Shown piece by piece: positions 28,201-42,600 of a stretch of DNA of 64,000 bases. The DNA lies in assembly GCF_039555335.1 (NCBI RefSeq), contig NC_092641.1:34559548-34623547 (forward strand), in the 5' to 3' direction. Within the stretch, counting starts at the first letter, position 1. Each line of letters starts with the position of its first letter. The DNA is from Amphiura filiformis (taxonomy: Eukaryota; Echinodermata; Ophiuroidea; Amphilepidida; Amphiuridae). The position numbers were made by a program, and so were the translations under genes. The notes beneath the pieces were generated by a model. That model saw nothing but the letters and a program-made list of their open reading frames with translations. It did not search any database and was not told the DNA's origin.

Positions 28201-31200
28201 GGTCTAACTACGGAGGTTAGACTTATGGAGCCCTTTAATCTTTTCTTGTCCTCCTTTACTCCTATAGTAAAGTCCAAATATTAAACTGCAGCTATCTAAT
28301 ATTAAGCTACATGTTTTTGCCCTTAAAGGCCCATTCAGTGATACCAGCGTAAGTGTAACAAAAATAAAATTGTTTAATTGCCTAAAAGTGAATGATAAGT
28401 CATCCAAATAATTGTAATCAGGTATTTTTGAAATGAACAATTTGGCAAAAAACAAAACAAACAAAAAACAAAACAAAAAAACAGCAGTATTGCTAAAATA
28501 CCTTCAAATACATGTAGCTAATTTCTCTACTTAAGTAGAAAATTATTACAGATTCGTATAAAATGTCTTCTATTTTCTTTAATACACAGCTTTCAGCTTA
28601 ACCACTAGCAGGCTATGATATCTATGACAGTAACAAAGGTCCCAAAACTTGAAATTTGATGATTTTTACGATCCTCCCGATGAGCAAATCTTCACACTGA
28701 ATGGGCCTGAATAAGGATATCAGTGCCAATACTAAAAAAGTTCCTTCTCCATAAAACTTATCTCCATAGTTGGACCAGATCTAACTTTAAGGACCTTAGA
28801 GTTTAGTTTCCAAATCTCTCTACATGCAGCGCATCCCACTTTCACTAAAAGGGGTCCGTAATTAACCATATATTTAAAATAAACTTTATTCTATTCTAAA
28901 CTTGCCCCATGTATCAACTACCAGAAAGCCCAAATGTATTTATTTAATTTGTTTTATTTTTCTCCAGGATTAGACGCTTGTTCTTGTCATAAGTGCCAGA
29001 ATGGAGCTATGTGCCAGGCAAACAGTTGCACACAATATCAATGCATGTGTGTCGGATGTTACACGGGCCAACTTTGTCAGCACCGTACGTATGCTGTAAA
29101 TGAATATTAGAGAGTTTAGGAGAATATAATATTGAATATTCAACATAGGAAGAAAGTGAGGTGTGAAAAATTGACTTCATTGATACGTGCGACTAGCCAA
29201 AAATTGCTTGCCCTCCTCCTGTCGGCTCGCCAAAAATTTCTTGCCCACCCCCAAATTTTACCCTCCCACCAGGGCTCATAATTATTGCACAGCCCCTTAG
29301 ATTGTGACATATGGGGACCAAGTGCACGCCCTCTATTTATCGGAGAAAATCGGATGAAAGTTTATTTATTTATTTTTTTTATTTTTTTTTTATTTAAAGT
29401 TGATCTAAAAGTTAAGCATACATTGTTTGCTTGTCATTCCAGTTCTGCCAGACCCATGTCTCCGCAATCCCTGTGGTGGTTATCGATGTACACGTGACCC
29501 CGGGTCATGTACAGGATACAACTGCGAATGCATTGACGGAATCAATTGTCCAAGCGGTAAGTAAATTGTGTTAGGTCATGTCATGCTATATCTTGTAATA
29601 ATATGTCATGTTATGTTATATCATGTCATGTTATGTCATATTATATCATGTCATGTTATGTTATCTTATCTTATGTTGTTATGTTATCTTTGTTACTTTT
29701 TGTGTTGTGTTTAATATTATGTAGTCGTGCTTTATATGTGATGGTACGAGTAGTATATCATGCCATGTTACATGACATTATCTCATGTCATGTATTTATA
29801 CATGTTATAATATGGGTGGCGTGTCTGAAAGACGTACCAATGCGAGGACAAAACCTTAAATTTACAAATCGTAATTTAAAACGGAGTATTCTGTTATATT
29901 ACGTAATTTTAAGAAATTAGTACTACGTTTTACCAGGCGGGAAAAGTCAGAATGATTGTCTTTTATTCATTTTATTACCGCACAGAACGTCTGGTGTATG
30001 AAAAGTTATGTAATACATTTCCGTGTCAAAATGGTGGAACGTGTACTGATTTGGAAAGTGATCGGTATATGTGCATTTGTCAACCAGGGTATGGCGGGGT
30101 CAATTGTGCAACTGCAGCAAGTTTTGGTAAGTATGGCATTATGCTTGTCTATAGAATATGAGCTAATATGAATCACTCGCACGATCATAAGATACATTTA
30201 CACCTGTTACAAGTCTTCAGAATTTTGATTACACGTTCATGTACTACTCATGGCGTTGTTACACGATAGATTGTGTATTTTATAGATATATATAATCACA
30301 TTCAGATATATACCAGTATATTAAAACCTTAATGTACGATCTTTTTTCAGAATATACGTTTATTTTTTTCAGCACCGATTTTTTGGCATATTTGTAATAC
30401 TTACACATGTTCCAACTTACATCTATGAGCAAGATGTCAAATTCGCCCTATTTGTAGTAAAACGGGATAATTTTCTGTTGGTGCGACATATTATCATAAT
30501 TTTTCAGATTATGATAATATGTCGGAACGATCGCAAATCTTAATCTCCTACGAAGCCAGTTTGGTTACGCTCCCTCCACACGTGGAGGGATCATAACGAA
30601 ACTGGCTGCGTAGGAGACTAACTCTGAGGCCGCACTCGCCGTCGTAATCTAAAAAGTGCGAGATATTTCGAGTGATAGCGGTGAAGTTTATGATGTTGTT
30701 TCTTTGCAAATTTCCAATGTTTTTCGCGTCCATATGTATTGTGAACTTCCTTAATGATTGCATATTATTATCATAAAATTTTGGAAGAAAAATCTAAAGA
30801 ATTAAAAAGATATAGAATATAGCATACTATGTGTACATTCTTCATTTGTATGCAAAGTGACAATAATTGCATAAATTGACATTGATAACATTTCAGCAAC
30901 TAGTGCCTGCAATAATCGGCCATGCAACTTTGGAGAATGTTTCACCAGTTACGACATGGAGAACATTGGTGGGCTAAACGAGTATACTTGTCTTTGTGCG
31001 AATGGATATGGTGGTCGAAATTGTATTTCTAGTGTTGGTAAGTGTTAAATGGATTCGTCGCTGAGCAGCAAAAATATACAAGGCATTATGTGTCAAGTTG
31101 GAACCAGTTTTAAAACCTCCTACGAGGAAATGTTATTTAATGTAGAATACTTTTTTCAATTTATTTTCATCGGGGGAGGCGCTCTCAACTCCAATTCTAT

Positions 31201-33617
31201 GACCCCCGGACATTGTGTTTTTACCTGTGATAAGTCGTGCATGTGGACTTTCTTGTCCATGGTTTGTTTGTTTGTTTATTTCTTCTTTATACTGGGTCCA
31301 TATTCAGGGGAAAATTTAAGTATTCCCTTGTTCTTCCATATGGCCCAGTTGGCCCAATGGTAATATCTGCTTTGGTGAACTTCAAAAGCCGATAAGGATA
31401 CCTGCAGGTATGATCATTTTTAAGCTCCTTTTTGCTTATTTTGCTTTTATTTGTTTAGACGAAAAGTCTCTTAAAAGTGCATGTTAAGTTTACCCCTAAT
31501 TTTTATTTTTTTAAAGCCGGAAAAAGGTTGTTCACAGTGTCATATTGTGATTTGATTTTACGCACCGCGTAATTTACTAAGTATATCTTAATACTAATAA
31601 CGGCGTGTCCGTCAGCCCGTCCGTCCGCGCGCTATCGCGGAGTACAGTGCGCGCATCGGAAAGCATTACAGTGTGACTAACAGGTGCATCTTATCGGACC
31701 AATAATAATAGGCCTTATTTTCAGAATGGTTAGCATAAAAATTATCAGTTATGGTAAGGCCTATAACCGTGTTTGCGTTCACGTTTCTTGCGATTGATTT
31801 CATTACTTTAGTAACGGCCTATATATCCACGTCCAGATACTAATTTCGGTTTCTCTAAATGTGGTAGCAGGGCAGGGCTTGGAAGAGGCGAATGATGGTT
31901 TTCCCGATTATGGGTAGGCCTACCGAACTACCGAAGTTGTGTCAAGTTAGGTCTTGATCATTGAGAGACGCATTTCATAGTAGTTTAAAAAAGTCAGGGC
32001 ATGTATATGGGTAACGGGTTTGGGTAATTAGAAATAGGCCTATCACGAGAAGCGCCCGACCCGAGAACCGCGAAATCTAGTTGTATTTATTTATGATTAT
32101 TTAGGATGCTACTACAACATACTTTAATTTGTCGTTATTTAATGTTACAGCGAATAATCCTTTTCTCGATATGTGCACAATGGGTTTAACATGTAGAAAC
32201 GGAGGAACTTGTACCAACGCTTACTTCAGCTACGCAGAAAGAAATGCAGCCATCTGCTCTTGCCCGAGAGGATATTTTGGACGAGAATGCCAACTCACTA
32301 GTAAGACTGTAATTTGTACAACGAGATCATTTTCTGTATTCTGGATGAATGGTGAAGCGAAAGCGTTAAAAATTATTCGTCCCACCTTCCTCCTTCACCG
32401 CCCTTTTAGTCCTTTATTTAATGTATTATTTACTGATGTATAGCTGTGTGCAAATTGAGGGCGCTATTTACATATATTTTAAGTTCAATTTAGCCCAATA
32501 ATATGAGTTAATCCTATCATTTCATGGTACAAATGATATTTCCCAGCAAACACAAAAACGTTTTAAAAACGTTTTAAATAAGTTATATTTTGGCTTTTGG
32601 TTTAGGTAAAAACGTTTTAATAACATTAAAATGTCGGGTTATATAAAGGTCATGATAACGTTTTAAAACGTTTTGTATGAAAACACACTACAACAATATT
32701 TTTAAATGTTTTCAAAAATGTTATTGTAAACTATTTTTACAAACATTTTTGCCAAATATTGTGCCAATACTTAAATAACATTATGTCAAAATGTTTGAAT
32801 CCAGCAATCACAGAAATGTTCTTAAAATGTTTTTTTCAAAACCTTTTAATAACATTTAAATGTCGGGTTATACAAAGGTCATGAAAACGTTTTTAAAACG
32901 TTATTGAAAATATTTTGGGTAAACATTTTTCGCAAAATATGTTTTCAACCCCAAAATAACATTCTGTTTAGAATGTTTTGTATCAAGTTTTCAAGAATGT
33001 TTTTGGAATGTTATTAAAACGTTTTTATACCCTTTATATAAACCGACATTTAAACGTTTTCTGTAAAACATTTTTGTTTACTGAGCAGTAGATTATCAAA
33101 AATGTTTTTTAAGGTTATGAAAACGTTTTATACTCTTAATATACCCTTTATATAACCCGACATTTAAACGTTGTTTGACAACCTTTTATAACCTTTTGCG
33201 AATGATGTCGAAAACGTTTTGTGTTTGCTGGGTTGTTACTCATTTTTCTGATGTTTTAATGTCATACAAGTAAATATGCAAACAATATTTAAGATGATTA
33301 GCGCCATCAGTGTTCAACTTTGCTTACAAGTTAATACAGTATATGAGCTATCAAACAACCATTACATCATCTTAGCATATGCATGTAATCATTTCATTAC
33401 ATACTGAATGCCACTGGCTATTATTGTTCAACTTTGTTCTTATTATTTTTAAGTTAATGATCCATGCATGAGTAATCCGTGTCAGAACGCGGGGACATGT
33501 ACTTCATTCAATACTTATTTTCTCTGCACATGCGCACCAAACTACACTGGAGTTATTTGTGAAGGTACGGATAATGTGATAATGTTAATAATAATAATAA
33601 TAATAATAAAAATAATG

Positions 33618-33673
<56 letters not shown>

Positions 33674-36600
33674 TAAACTATAATAGTGACAATAACAACA
33701 ACAATAACCTGGACGTCGCGTGATCGTTAATCGAGTAACGAATTAATAAAAATGGGCTTTATTATGCTGAAGGCTGTCGAGGAACCTTTAGAAAAATGTT
33801 ATTTTGTTCTTGATGTTGTTTTGTTTTGTTTTTGTGTTGTTTTTGCTTTTTGTTTTTGTTTGTTTCGGGGGTTTTTTCTCTTGTTTTTTTTCTGTTTTTT
33901 AATCTGTGATGGAAGAGAAGAATAACGTTAAATTTGTTCTCTTTGCAGTGAATCCATGCCAAAGCCGTCCATGTCAAAATGGCGGGACATGCACCTCTGT
34001 AGGTGCAAATTACATGTGTACTTGTACAAGTCCGTATTCTGGACTTACTTGCGAAATACCTATACCAGGTACGCCTTACTATTCAGGGATTCTTTCATTT
34101 CGTTTAGATAAAATTTCATGTTTGGAAATATTTTTTTTTGCTATACATGCTGTATGGGAAAAATGAATCACATTAAATTTGTTCTCTTTGCAGTGAATCC
34201 ATGCCAAAGCGGTCCATGTCAAAATGGCGGGACATGCACCTCAGTAGGTACAAATTACATTTGTACTTGTACAAGTCAGTATTCTGGGCCTACTTGCGAA
34301 ATACAAACACAACGTAAGCTATATAAATGTTTTAGTTTTTTTATTACCTTTATTGCACAAAAACATCAAATCAATACATCAAATACGATGTGTGGTACAA
34401 AAGGCTAACCCGAACAGGCACAAGACCTACAAACTGGGGTCCCTGATACACACATCAAACTAAAGAACATTATACAAAACATTGACCACAGTTTAACATA
34501 CACATATATTTAGGAGAATATTAATATATATGATTAAACATAATGTGACCATACAGCATGAATGAGCCGTAAATTCCCTAAATTGTATTTTGAGTTACAG
34601 TGTAAACTGTGCATGCAGGTCGAATTCATCGGCATCTCTAGCTGGCGCGACATCTATCTTATTTTGATAGTCTAACACCAATCAATAATCCTATTGTTGA
34701 AGAGCGTAATAAGCTTCTACCTTAGATGGCAATATAATTTTTAATAGCGCTGGTCTTTGTTTGCTTTGGCTAAATCCTGTTCAAGTGGTGGGTTACCGGG
34801 CATTGTATTTTGTATAGGTATGTTTAACCAACAATGAACAATTAGAGAACTTTCTTGAACCTCGTTGACTTGGGGATGATTTGATATGAGCGCCAATTAT
34901 GACTGTTTGATATTTATTGCCAGCAATGTGGAAAAAGAGACACACGTAGAAACGAAAAAAGCTACCATTTTGTTGAAGGAGCAAAGTTAAACAAACAATA
35001 ACCCATCTACTGGATATCGTTTTAAGTCAAATAATATACCAGTTTAAAGCTTATGATGTATATTTTCTAAACACGAAATAAAACAATTTTGACCGGGGGA
35101 GGAATTTACGGCTCATTCACCGTGACAGGTCACATATTATATTGAATTATCGAAAATAGCTATATTGCACCAAGGAAGTTAAAAGAAAAGAAAGCAGAAA
35201 GTTGTAGAGATTTCTAACATCAGCTGGGAGACCATTCCATCACGACCAAAGTGACATTCACCAATTCCGAGTTCATTGTTTTATTTCGTTCTTATTTATT
35301 TCATATTTAAAATTTAAAAAATCAAACTGGCATTTCACATGGAATATAATGTCATCCGGATTGGCCGTCCAATTGATACTGACCAAATATTGGTGTGGCA
35401 CTGATACTCGTCGCGACGCCTCGCGACACCGTCTAGTATGCATCATATCATTACTCAGACAAATCAAAACAAACAAGAACGGTTTCAAACTTCATAAACA
35501 TAATTAATGTTGACTGGCATAGTTATGTTGATGGTGTTTTCTCTTTACAATTTCAAATTTTCTATGGATTCATCTTGACATTGCAGCTCCTCTACGATTG
35601 ATATGCCCAACAAATCAAGCAGTGCAAGCACAACTGGGTCAGCCTGGCGCTACGGTGTTTTATAGAGAAGGACTAGTTATGGGAGGATCCCCACCTTACA
35701 ACATCGAGTACAACCCGTCCGGCAATTACTTCCCTATTGGAGTAACACGTGTGACAGTAACGGCTTCAGACATTAACAACAGCATGGGAAGCTGTACTTT
35801 CACTGTCACTGTGTCCAGCTCTCAAGGTAATTTTAGCAGTCCGACCCACCTACCTGGACGTCAAGGAATCATGGGGCAAACTCAACAAATTTTGCGCAAA
35901 ATTTCCGCAAAAAGGGGGAATTTTCGTAATTTTGGGTTTTTACTGGGGGGCATTGTGGGGGGGGGCAAGAGTTCTGACTGGGGAGCATTTTCCCCCTTAT
36001 GCCCCAGTGAGGCAGCATGTTTCCTGAATCCTGGTCAGATAACATTAACCCGTACAACTATGTTAAAGTCAATGACTTACCTGCTGAATTCAACGACCCA
36101 CCTAATCCTAGATGTGTCTATAAGCGACTTATCGTGTTTATTGCGTAACTGATTCCTCTTGCATAAAAAACATCTCACCTGCACAATAACTTATTTTAAA
36201 TTGAATTAAAGATGAAATCAATGTCACTTTTAACATTATTTAAGGTTTTGACTGCGGGAATTATATTGCATGCAGGGGAATGATATTGCATACGTTAAAA
36301 ATTATCGTATGTACCGAAAGAGGGACAAGAACAAAACAAACATATAAGATATGAAAAACAGATGCGCATACACACATCGTGATGTGATTTTCATTTGAAC
36401 CCGTCTCTTCTTTCCAGAATATGATTTGTGTTTTAGTTTACTCTTAGGCAATGGAGCCAAATTTGTTCAGTCTCTCGATCGACAGTCGATGCTTGGTCGG
36501 TCCTTATAATTCATGAAACATCAATTAATTGACTGTAGTGATTGTGATATTTAATGTTTGTATTAAATGATTGGCGATTTATTGGCCAATAATATTTCAT

Positions 36601-39600
36601 TATTAATTTTGATTAATTAGTTGATAGTTGTTTAATTGACTTTTCTTTTGCGTGTTTGTGGCTATAATTTTATATCTCTTTCTTGTCTTAATTACCACTA
36701 CAACACCAATTTAGATCCATGCTTCAGCAACCCATGCCGCAACAGAGCAACTTGTATTAATGGAGGAAATCGATATTTCTGTCGGTGTGTACCTGGTTGG
36801 ACTGGAATTCAGTGCGAAATTGGTAAATATAACCAGTGTTAACTTGAAAAATGAAGCATTATTAACGAAAATGTGTAATATATTGAAATGTATACCTAAT
36901 TATTCTGACCCTAATACGAGTATTATGCTCCAACCAGGGATCTATAGTGTTCTGAGGCACATTCGATACTAGTCTCCTCAGCAGCCAGTTTGGTTTTGGT
37001 CCCTCACATACAGTCTGCAATGATAACGAACGAGTTCCTTTTTTATTGGCTTACATTTTCCCATGACGTCATCCAGCCTGGCTGCTTCATATTCATGAGC
37101 AATTTTAACCCGGACGTAGGTTTACCAAATTTGCCCAAAATCAGTCGCTCATAAATGTCGCCCGTAAGTGAGGGGTCCCAATACTGCAAGTCTGGCAATT
37201 TCTCTCAGTATCAAGGGGCTGTGCAAGAATTTTGCGCCCTTGGGGAGGATGATTTTTGTCAAGCTGAAAAGGTAAATGTAAAGTAAATGTAAAGTAAATG
37301 TTGTCACGCAGAAACAAGCCTATGTAAACTGGTAAAGAAATGTTCAAATATTCTAAATTTCCTGCTCGCTACGCTTGCATCATGCCGAGAGGGTTTATAA
37401 TTATTGCACAGTCCTAAATATTGTCCTTAATTTGAGCTTGTTCCATACATTTATACATTTTTGTTTTCTTTATAGATATTAATGAATGCGCCAGTTTCCC
37501 ATGCTTGAATAGTGGCACGTGTATTAATGATATCAACCAATTCTCATGTCGGTGTTTACCTGGATTCACGGGATTTAGATGCGAAAGTAGTAAGTACTAT
37601 GCTAGTTCGGAAGGAGGGTGACTATTTCCGTCGAGCTTAACATACCTACACAAGGAGAAAGAGTTACAGGGATGATTACACTTTTTGCTCTGAACATCTT
37701 GCGAGACTGTAATACCACATGTTTATAGTCAATAAAATTCTAGATGATCAATTATTCATTATATTCGGCACGTGTTAATTCCATGCAGAATTGGTAAACG
37801 CATTTGGTAATTCGAGACGCAGTTAAGAGGATTAGCTTTGAGCGCGGTACGTGAACTACTGACGTTGTTATATAGGCCTATAATATGAATATTATGTAAC
37901 GTTATCAAATGTAATGACCTTTCTTAACACTGATTTGCAGAATGTACACGTTTTTCATGCGGTACATCTGAACTTAGAATGGGGTAGCATGGTGATAGAC
38001 ACTAAATACAACACTTTTGAAAAACGATGTCCTTAAAATCATGGCCTTTTTTAAAACAATTTGTGATCTCCTTCCATGATTGTTTGACGTGACACGATGA
38101 CAGTGTTCTTAAGTGATAGTAGTATGGGAAAAGATATTCAAAATAGTTGTGGGCATGAGCTCCCAATCTGAACAGGGGTAGGAAAATGCATCCGAAAACA
38201 GAAACAAATCAGATATAAATCCTAATAATCACAAGTGACCTATTATTCAATTAACAGATATAGATGAATGTATCAGCGACCCATGTAGAAATGGTGGCAC
38301 ATGCACAGATGGTGTTAATCAGTTCTCATGCCTTTGCGTAGCAGGATATACCGGATCTACCTGCCAAACTCGTAAGTGTTGTTTCCATGTGACTGAAGCG
38401 GTTCAATCAGGTTTGTGCGGCTAAATTGGAGTTAATTTACCCGGAATAATTTGTCAAAACCAAGTGAAAAACGACTCGTACCACCGCAAGTGGCGCGCAT
38501 TATACGTATCCTACGCGTTCCCGTCATGAAGGAATATTAGAAATATAATTCGCGTTTTAGAGAAAAAGGAGAAGGGAAATCGCTAAAAATAGGGTGTTTC
38601 TATCCTGAAAATTTTGCGAAATTTATGCAAAAAGGTGTTTTCAAAGTTCGCCGACGAGTACCCGCGTATACACTGAGTGCCGGAACCGGGGAAATGTCCC
38701 AGTCTGTTATATGGTTTACCTAATCAATTCTCTTGTGTCACGAAAATACTTATAATCTAATTTCATTTTAATGTTTTGCGCTCTTTTAATTTTTCCAGCT
38801 CTTACGGGGACGGATTTATGTACACCAAGACCATGTCTTAATGGTGGTTATTGTATGTTATACAACGAAGGCAGAGACTATTACTGCATCTGTATTAACG
38901 GATATGCTGGTAGTCGTTGTGAAACACTGGGTAAGTTAATTAAGGGAAAGTTAGGGAAGGTTTCCTTTCCAGTGCCGTGGTATGTTCGCAGTTAATGCGT
39001 CTGGTTATTGTTACACAAGATATACAATAATTTAGATATGGGCATTCAAAGCGGTATCGTTTATGGTATAGGTCTAACTAACTAGTGGTTAAGGCATACT
39101 CTACACCCAATGACCCTCTTTTTCTTCAGCTTGCATCCAATGACCCTCTTTTTTTTACAAATTCACACCAAATCTGCATATTTTTTAACGATTTTTTTTT
39201 CATTATGTAGACATGTTTGCTTCAAACTTGCACATTTTTGCAAAGTTTTGCACATTTGTGCCCAGAAAGTAACTTTTTCACGGTCAATGACATCTAAAGT
39301 CCCCATACTGACCACCCCCGCACCCCCCCTGCGTACGGGCCTGAGTGGAGGGGCCCAAACTTGTAAATGTACCGACAAAAAACATAATATCACCGTCAAG
39401 TGCCCCCCCCCATCCACGCTCAGTGCAATACTGACCAAATTCCTCCCTTCCAATTTTACACTCCCCCAGGGCTCATAACTATTGCACAGCCCCATATTCC
39501 CCATTGACTGTAGGACATTGTAGGTACACACGTGTGTACCAACGACCTGTAATGTACAACGGTCCATGATTCCACCCTGACTACGCCACTGACCATAATT

Positions 39601-42600
39601 ATACATATACGTTTTGCAGATGACACTCAACCCCCGTGGCCGCTCTGTCCAGCCAACCAAAATAGAACTATCAACAACGATGGAACAAGTTTCATTACAG
39701 TGGACTTTCCTCGAGCAGTTGCCACCGACAACAGTGGGCGAGATGTCACAATCGTGTACAGCAATGAACCAGGAAGTTTCTTCCCAATCGGTACAACGGT
39801 CGTTAATGCGACAGCTACTGATTTCGCGGGGAACAGCGCAATGTGTGTGTTTGCTGTTACTGTCAACGGTAAGTCGCACCACCAGAGCCTACAGTAAATC
39901 GCGACATCTCATAGTTCGACAGCGCTAGCATCCCGAACAAAGGAGGGGGTGTTGTGGAACCATTTGTTTACCTGGTCGTTATTGGGGAGGGGAGATATTT
40001 TGCCCATATCCCCTAGAATATTGTATGGAAGTTCTATACAAATATGTTCCCTAGTCCGAAAATAGCTAGTCCGAAAATAGGGCACGCTAGTCAGAAAATA
40101 GGGTACGCTAGTCAGAAAATAGAGTACGCTAGTCAGAAAAATAAAAGAGTTCGGTAGTCAGAAAATAAAAAAAAGTTCGCTAGATCGAACATAAGGCCAA
40201 GTAAAAAATAAAACGTGTTTTTGTACCCTTCCGCTCCCTTTTTTTTAACCTGCTTCAAATTTATTTTTATTTTTTTGAAATTCAGTTATAACTTTTGAAA
40301 AAAGATGTCTTGAAAGTTGAGATACTTTCTATAGTTCATATACAAGAAACACTTCTAGAAGGTTCTGTGATCATTTGAGGTGGCATACCTACCAGGAGAA
40401 TAAAATAAAAAGACCGCTAAATACAGAGCCTAATATGGGTTTTCACACCTATTTTTTGATTTAAAAAAATAAGAAGCCCCTCATCCTCCTTTTGTTTCCT
40501 TCTTTTTTTGGAAAACCCGGACGACAAACATGTTTTATTTCAACCCGGCCTAATGACCGCTAATCCCAAGGTTCATTAGTCCACAAAATATCAAGGTTCG
40601 CTCGTCTAAAAATAGAATAAGGTTCGCTACTTTGGAAATAATTAGATTGGCTAGTCGAAAATCAAATAATCTTAGATAGTCTGGAAAAACGTTCGCTAGT
40701 CCAGAAATAAAAAATATGGCTGGCCTATTCATCACCAAAGTATTTGTTTTTGTTTTCATTTCATCTACGCCTTATGCAAATTATAAAACATTATAAAACA
40801 CCCAAATGGGCTGTAACAGTGAGTGGCAAAACTTGCAAGTTGATACATAATAATTATCATCTGTATTATTGTTGTCCGCTTAGTGTTCTGAACAGCCTTT
40901 GTAAAACCCCAAGTAGAAAAAAGTTATTAAACACACCACTGAAACTTTTGAGTTATTCGAGCTGTTGCGAAGTTTCAATGAGTTTATATCGTTTCCATGG
41001 AAAAACTGCACTATCAGGATCTTGACTCGAATATTGCCTACTCTAATTTCCACCAGAAACATTTAAATTCACACGTTTCATGATCAATTTATTTTATTCT
41101 TATGCAGTTGCTGGACGTCGAGTGCCTACCGTATCTGGTTGCAATTCTGACAGTTCTCAATTGGTTGTCGACCAACATACTGTCCTTAGTCAACCTGGTC
41201 AAGCGCGGTTGAACTGGGTTGAACCAGCATCCAGTCCTGCAGGAATACCAAGCAGAACACATAATGGTCTACGAAGCGATTCCCTGTTCCCAACTGGTCT
41301 CACTGAAATCATTTATGTATTTGGAAGCCCTGGAGCTGAAGCGACATGCACCTATCGCGTTTTTGTGTTGGGTATGTAAAGTAATAAAAAAACTTTTTGG
41401 TAAACTGTACTACAATGCATTAACACTTCCTGTTTTGCGAGCTCATGCTCGCAAGGTACATGCAAACTAATTTATACTTGATGTCGCAGAAAAAAAATAC
41501 CAAGCGAATAAAATTGAGTCGAGAAATAGACATCAGAATCAAACAATTTAAAATGTAGCGCATAGATTATTGTGTTGTGCATCACATACGAAAATGTTAT
41601 TTGATTCCATTGACTGGTTGCGAAGAAATGAACGATTACATAATGCGTACATCAATGCAGTTCATTCCAACAATTTTTTTCGCACAATTGAAAAACCTTT
41701 CGGTGGAATTGCAGTTAAATATATGTGTTGAAAGAATATGATAATCGTATCTTAGTGGCTTGAACTTCCAGTGAGTGTATTGAAAACAAACAACTGACAA
41801 CAAATCGAATTTTGTGTTGGCAACGTCAAAGAGGACGTATCATTTCAGCTAATAAATAGAAACGCTATGGTATCTCATATCGTCCAGGTGATGCGCTTAG
41901 CCTGAGTCGCTCGGCCTGTCTCGAACAGAATCGCCATGCGTAGCTGTTGAAGAACTAGTGTATTCGCCTACTACCACGGCCATTTTTGACACGAAGATAA
42001 TGATACTGTGCCACATTTCAAGAGGATATTGACGGACGCTTGAAAGTCTTTCGGTAATAAGACTGTGTCCAAAATACACACTTACTACACAAAGGGGTCT
42101 GCATTCTCGAAGTTTACTAGAATAAGGATTTAGCAGCATCCCTCGCGGTACTAATGATGTTGCATTTATTTTACACCTCAAAGGAATTGTTCACAACACT
42201 CCTCTTAAATCCTGGCAGCTTTGCAATCAAGTCTCGTATATTTGGTGTTGTTACATGCTTTTTATTGTCTTTACAGAGAGCAACCGACCGTGTGATAGCA
42301 ATCCCTGCATTGGCGAGATGAGGTGCTATCAAAATGATTTAACTTACTTATGTGGACCTATAGGTAATTATAAATTTGTTTGCAATGAAAAAAGATCTAA
42401 AGTGATGATAATATCGTCGGACGCATCACATACTGGTCTATCTCGAAAAACACGCATTTCGAGAAAATCGCAATTGAAAATCTTAGTATTAAGTTAACCT
42501 TTCTATAATTTAATTGGACTTTGGATTTTAATGAAAGTGGTTTTCAATTGCGATTTTCTAGAAATGTGTGTTTTTTTCGAGATAGATCAGTATGTGAAAA

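Noticed and set aside
30541-30616. Hairpin as a microRNA precursor
   Set aside because: Too perfect along the whole length, and related sequence near 36980 suggests a dispersed palindromic repeat.
33583-33683. CRISPR-like or satellite array
   Set aside because: Simple trinucleotide repeat; no repeat-spacer structure anywhere in the window.
35598-36152. 184-codon frame as a long exon
   Set aside because: Only the first part is HYR; a good donor follows at 35827 and the rest reads into repeat DNA.
39163-39882. 239-codon frame on the minus strand
   Set aside because: It is antisense to the clear HYR exon 39620-39868 and runs through repeats; no motif or splice support.
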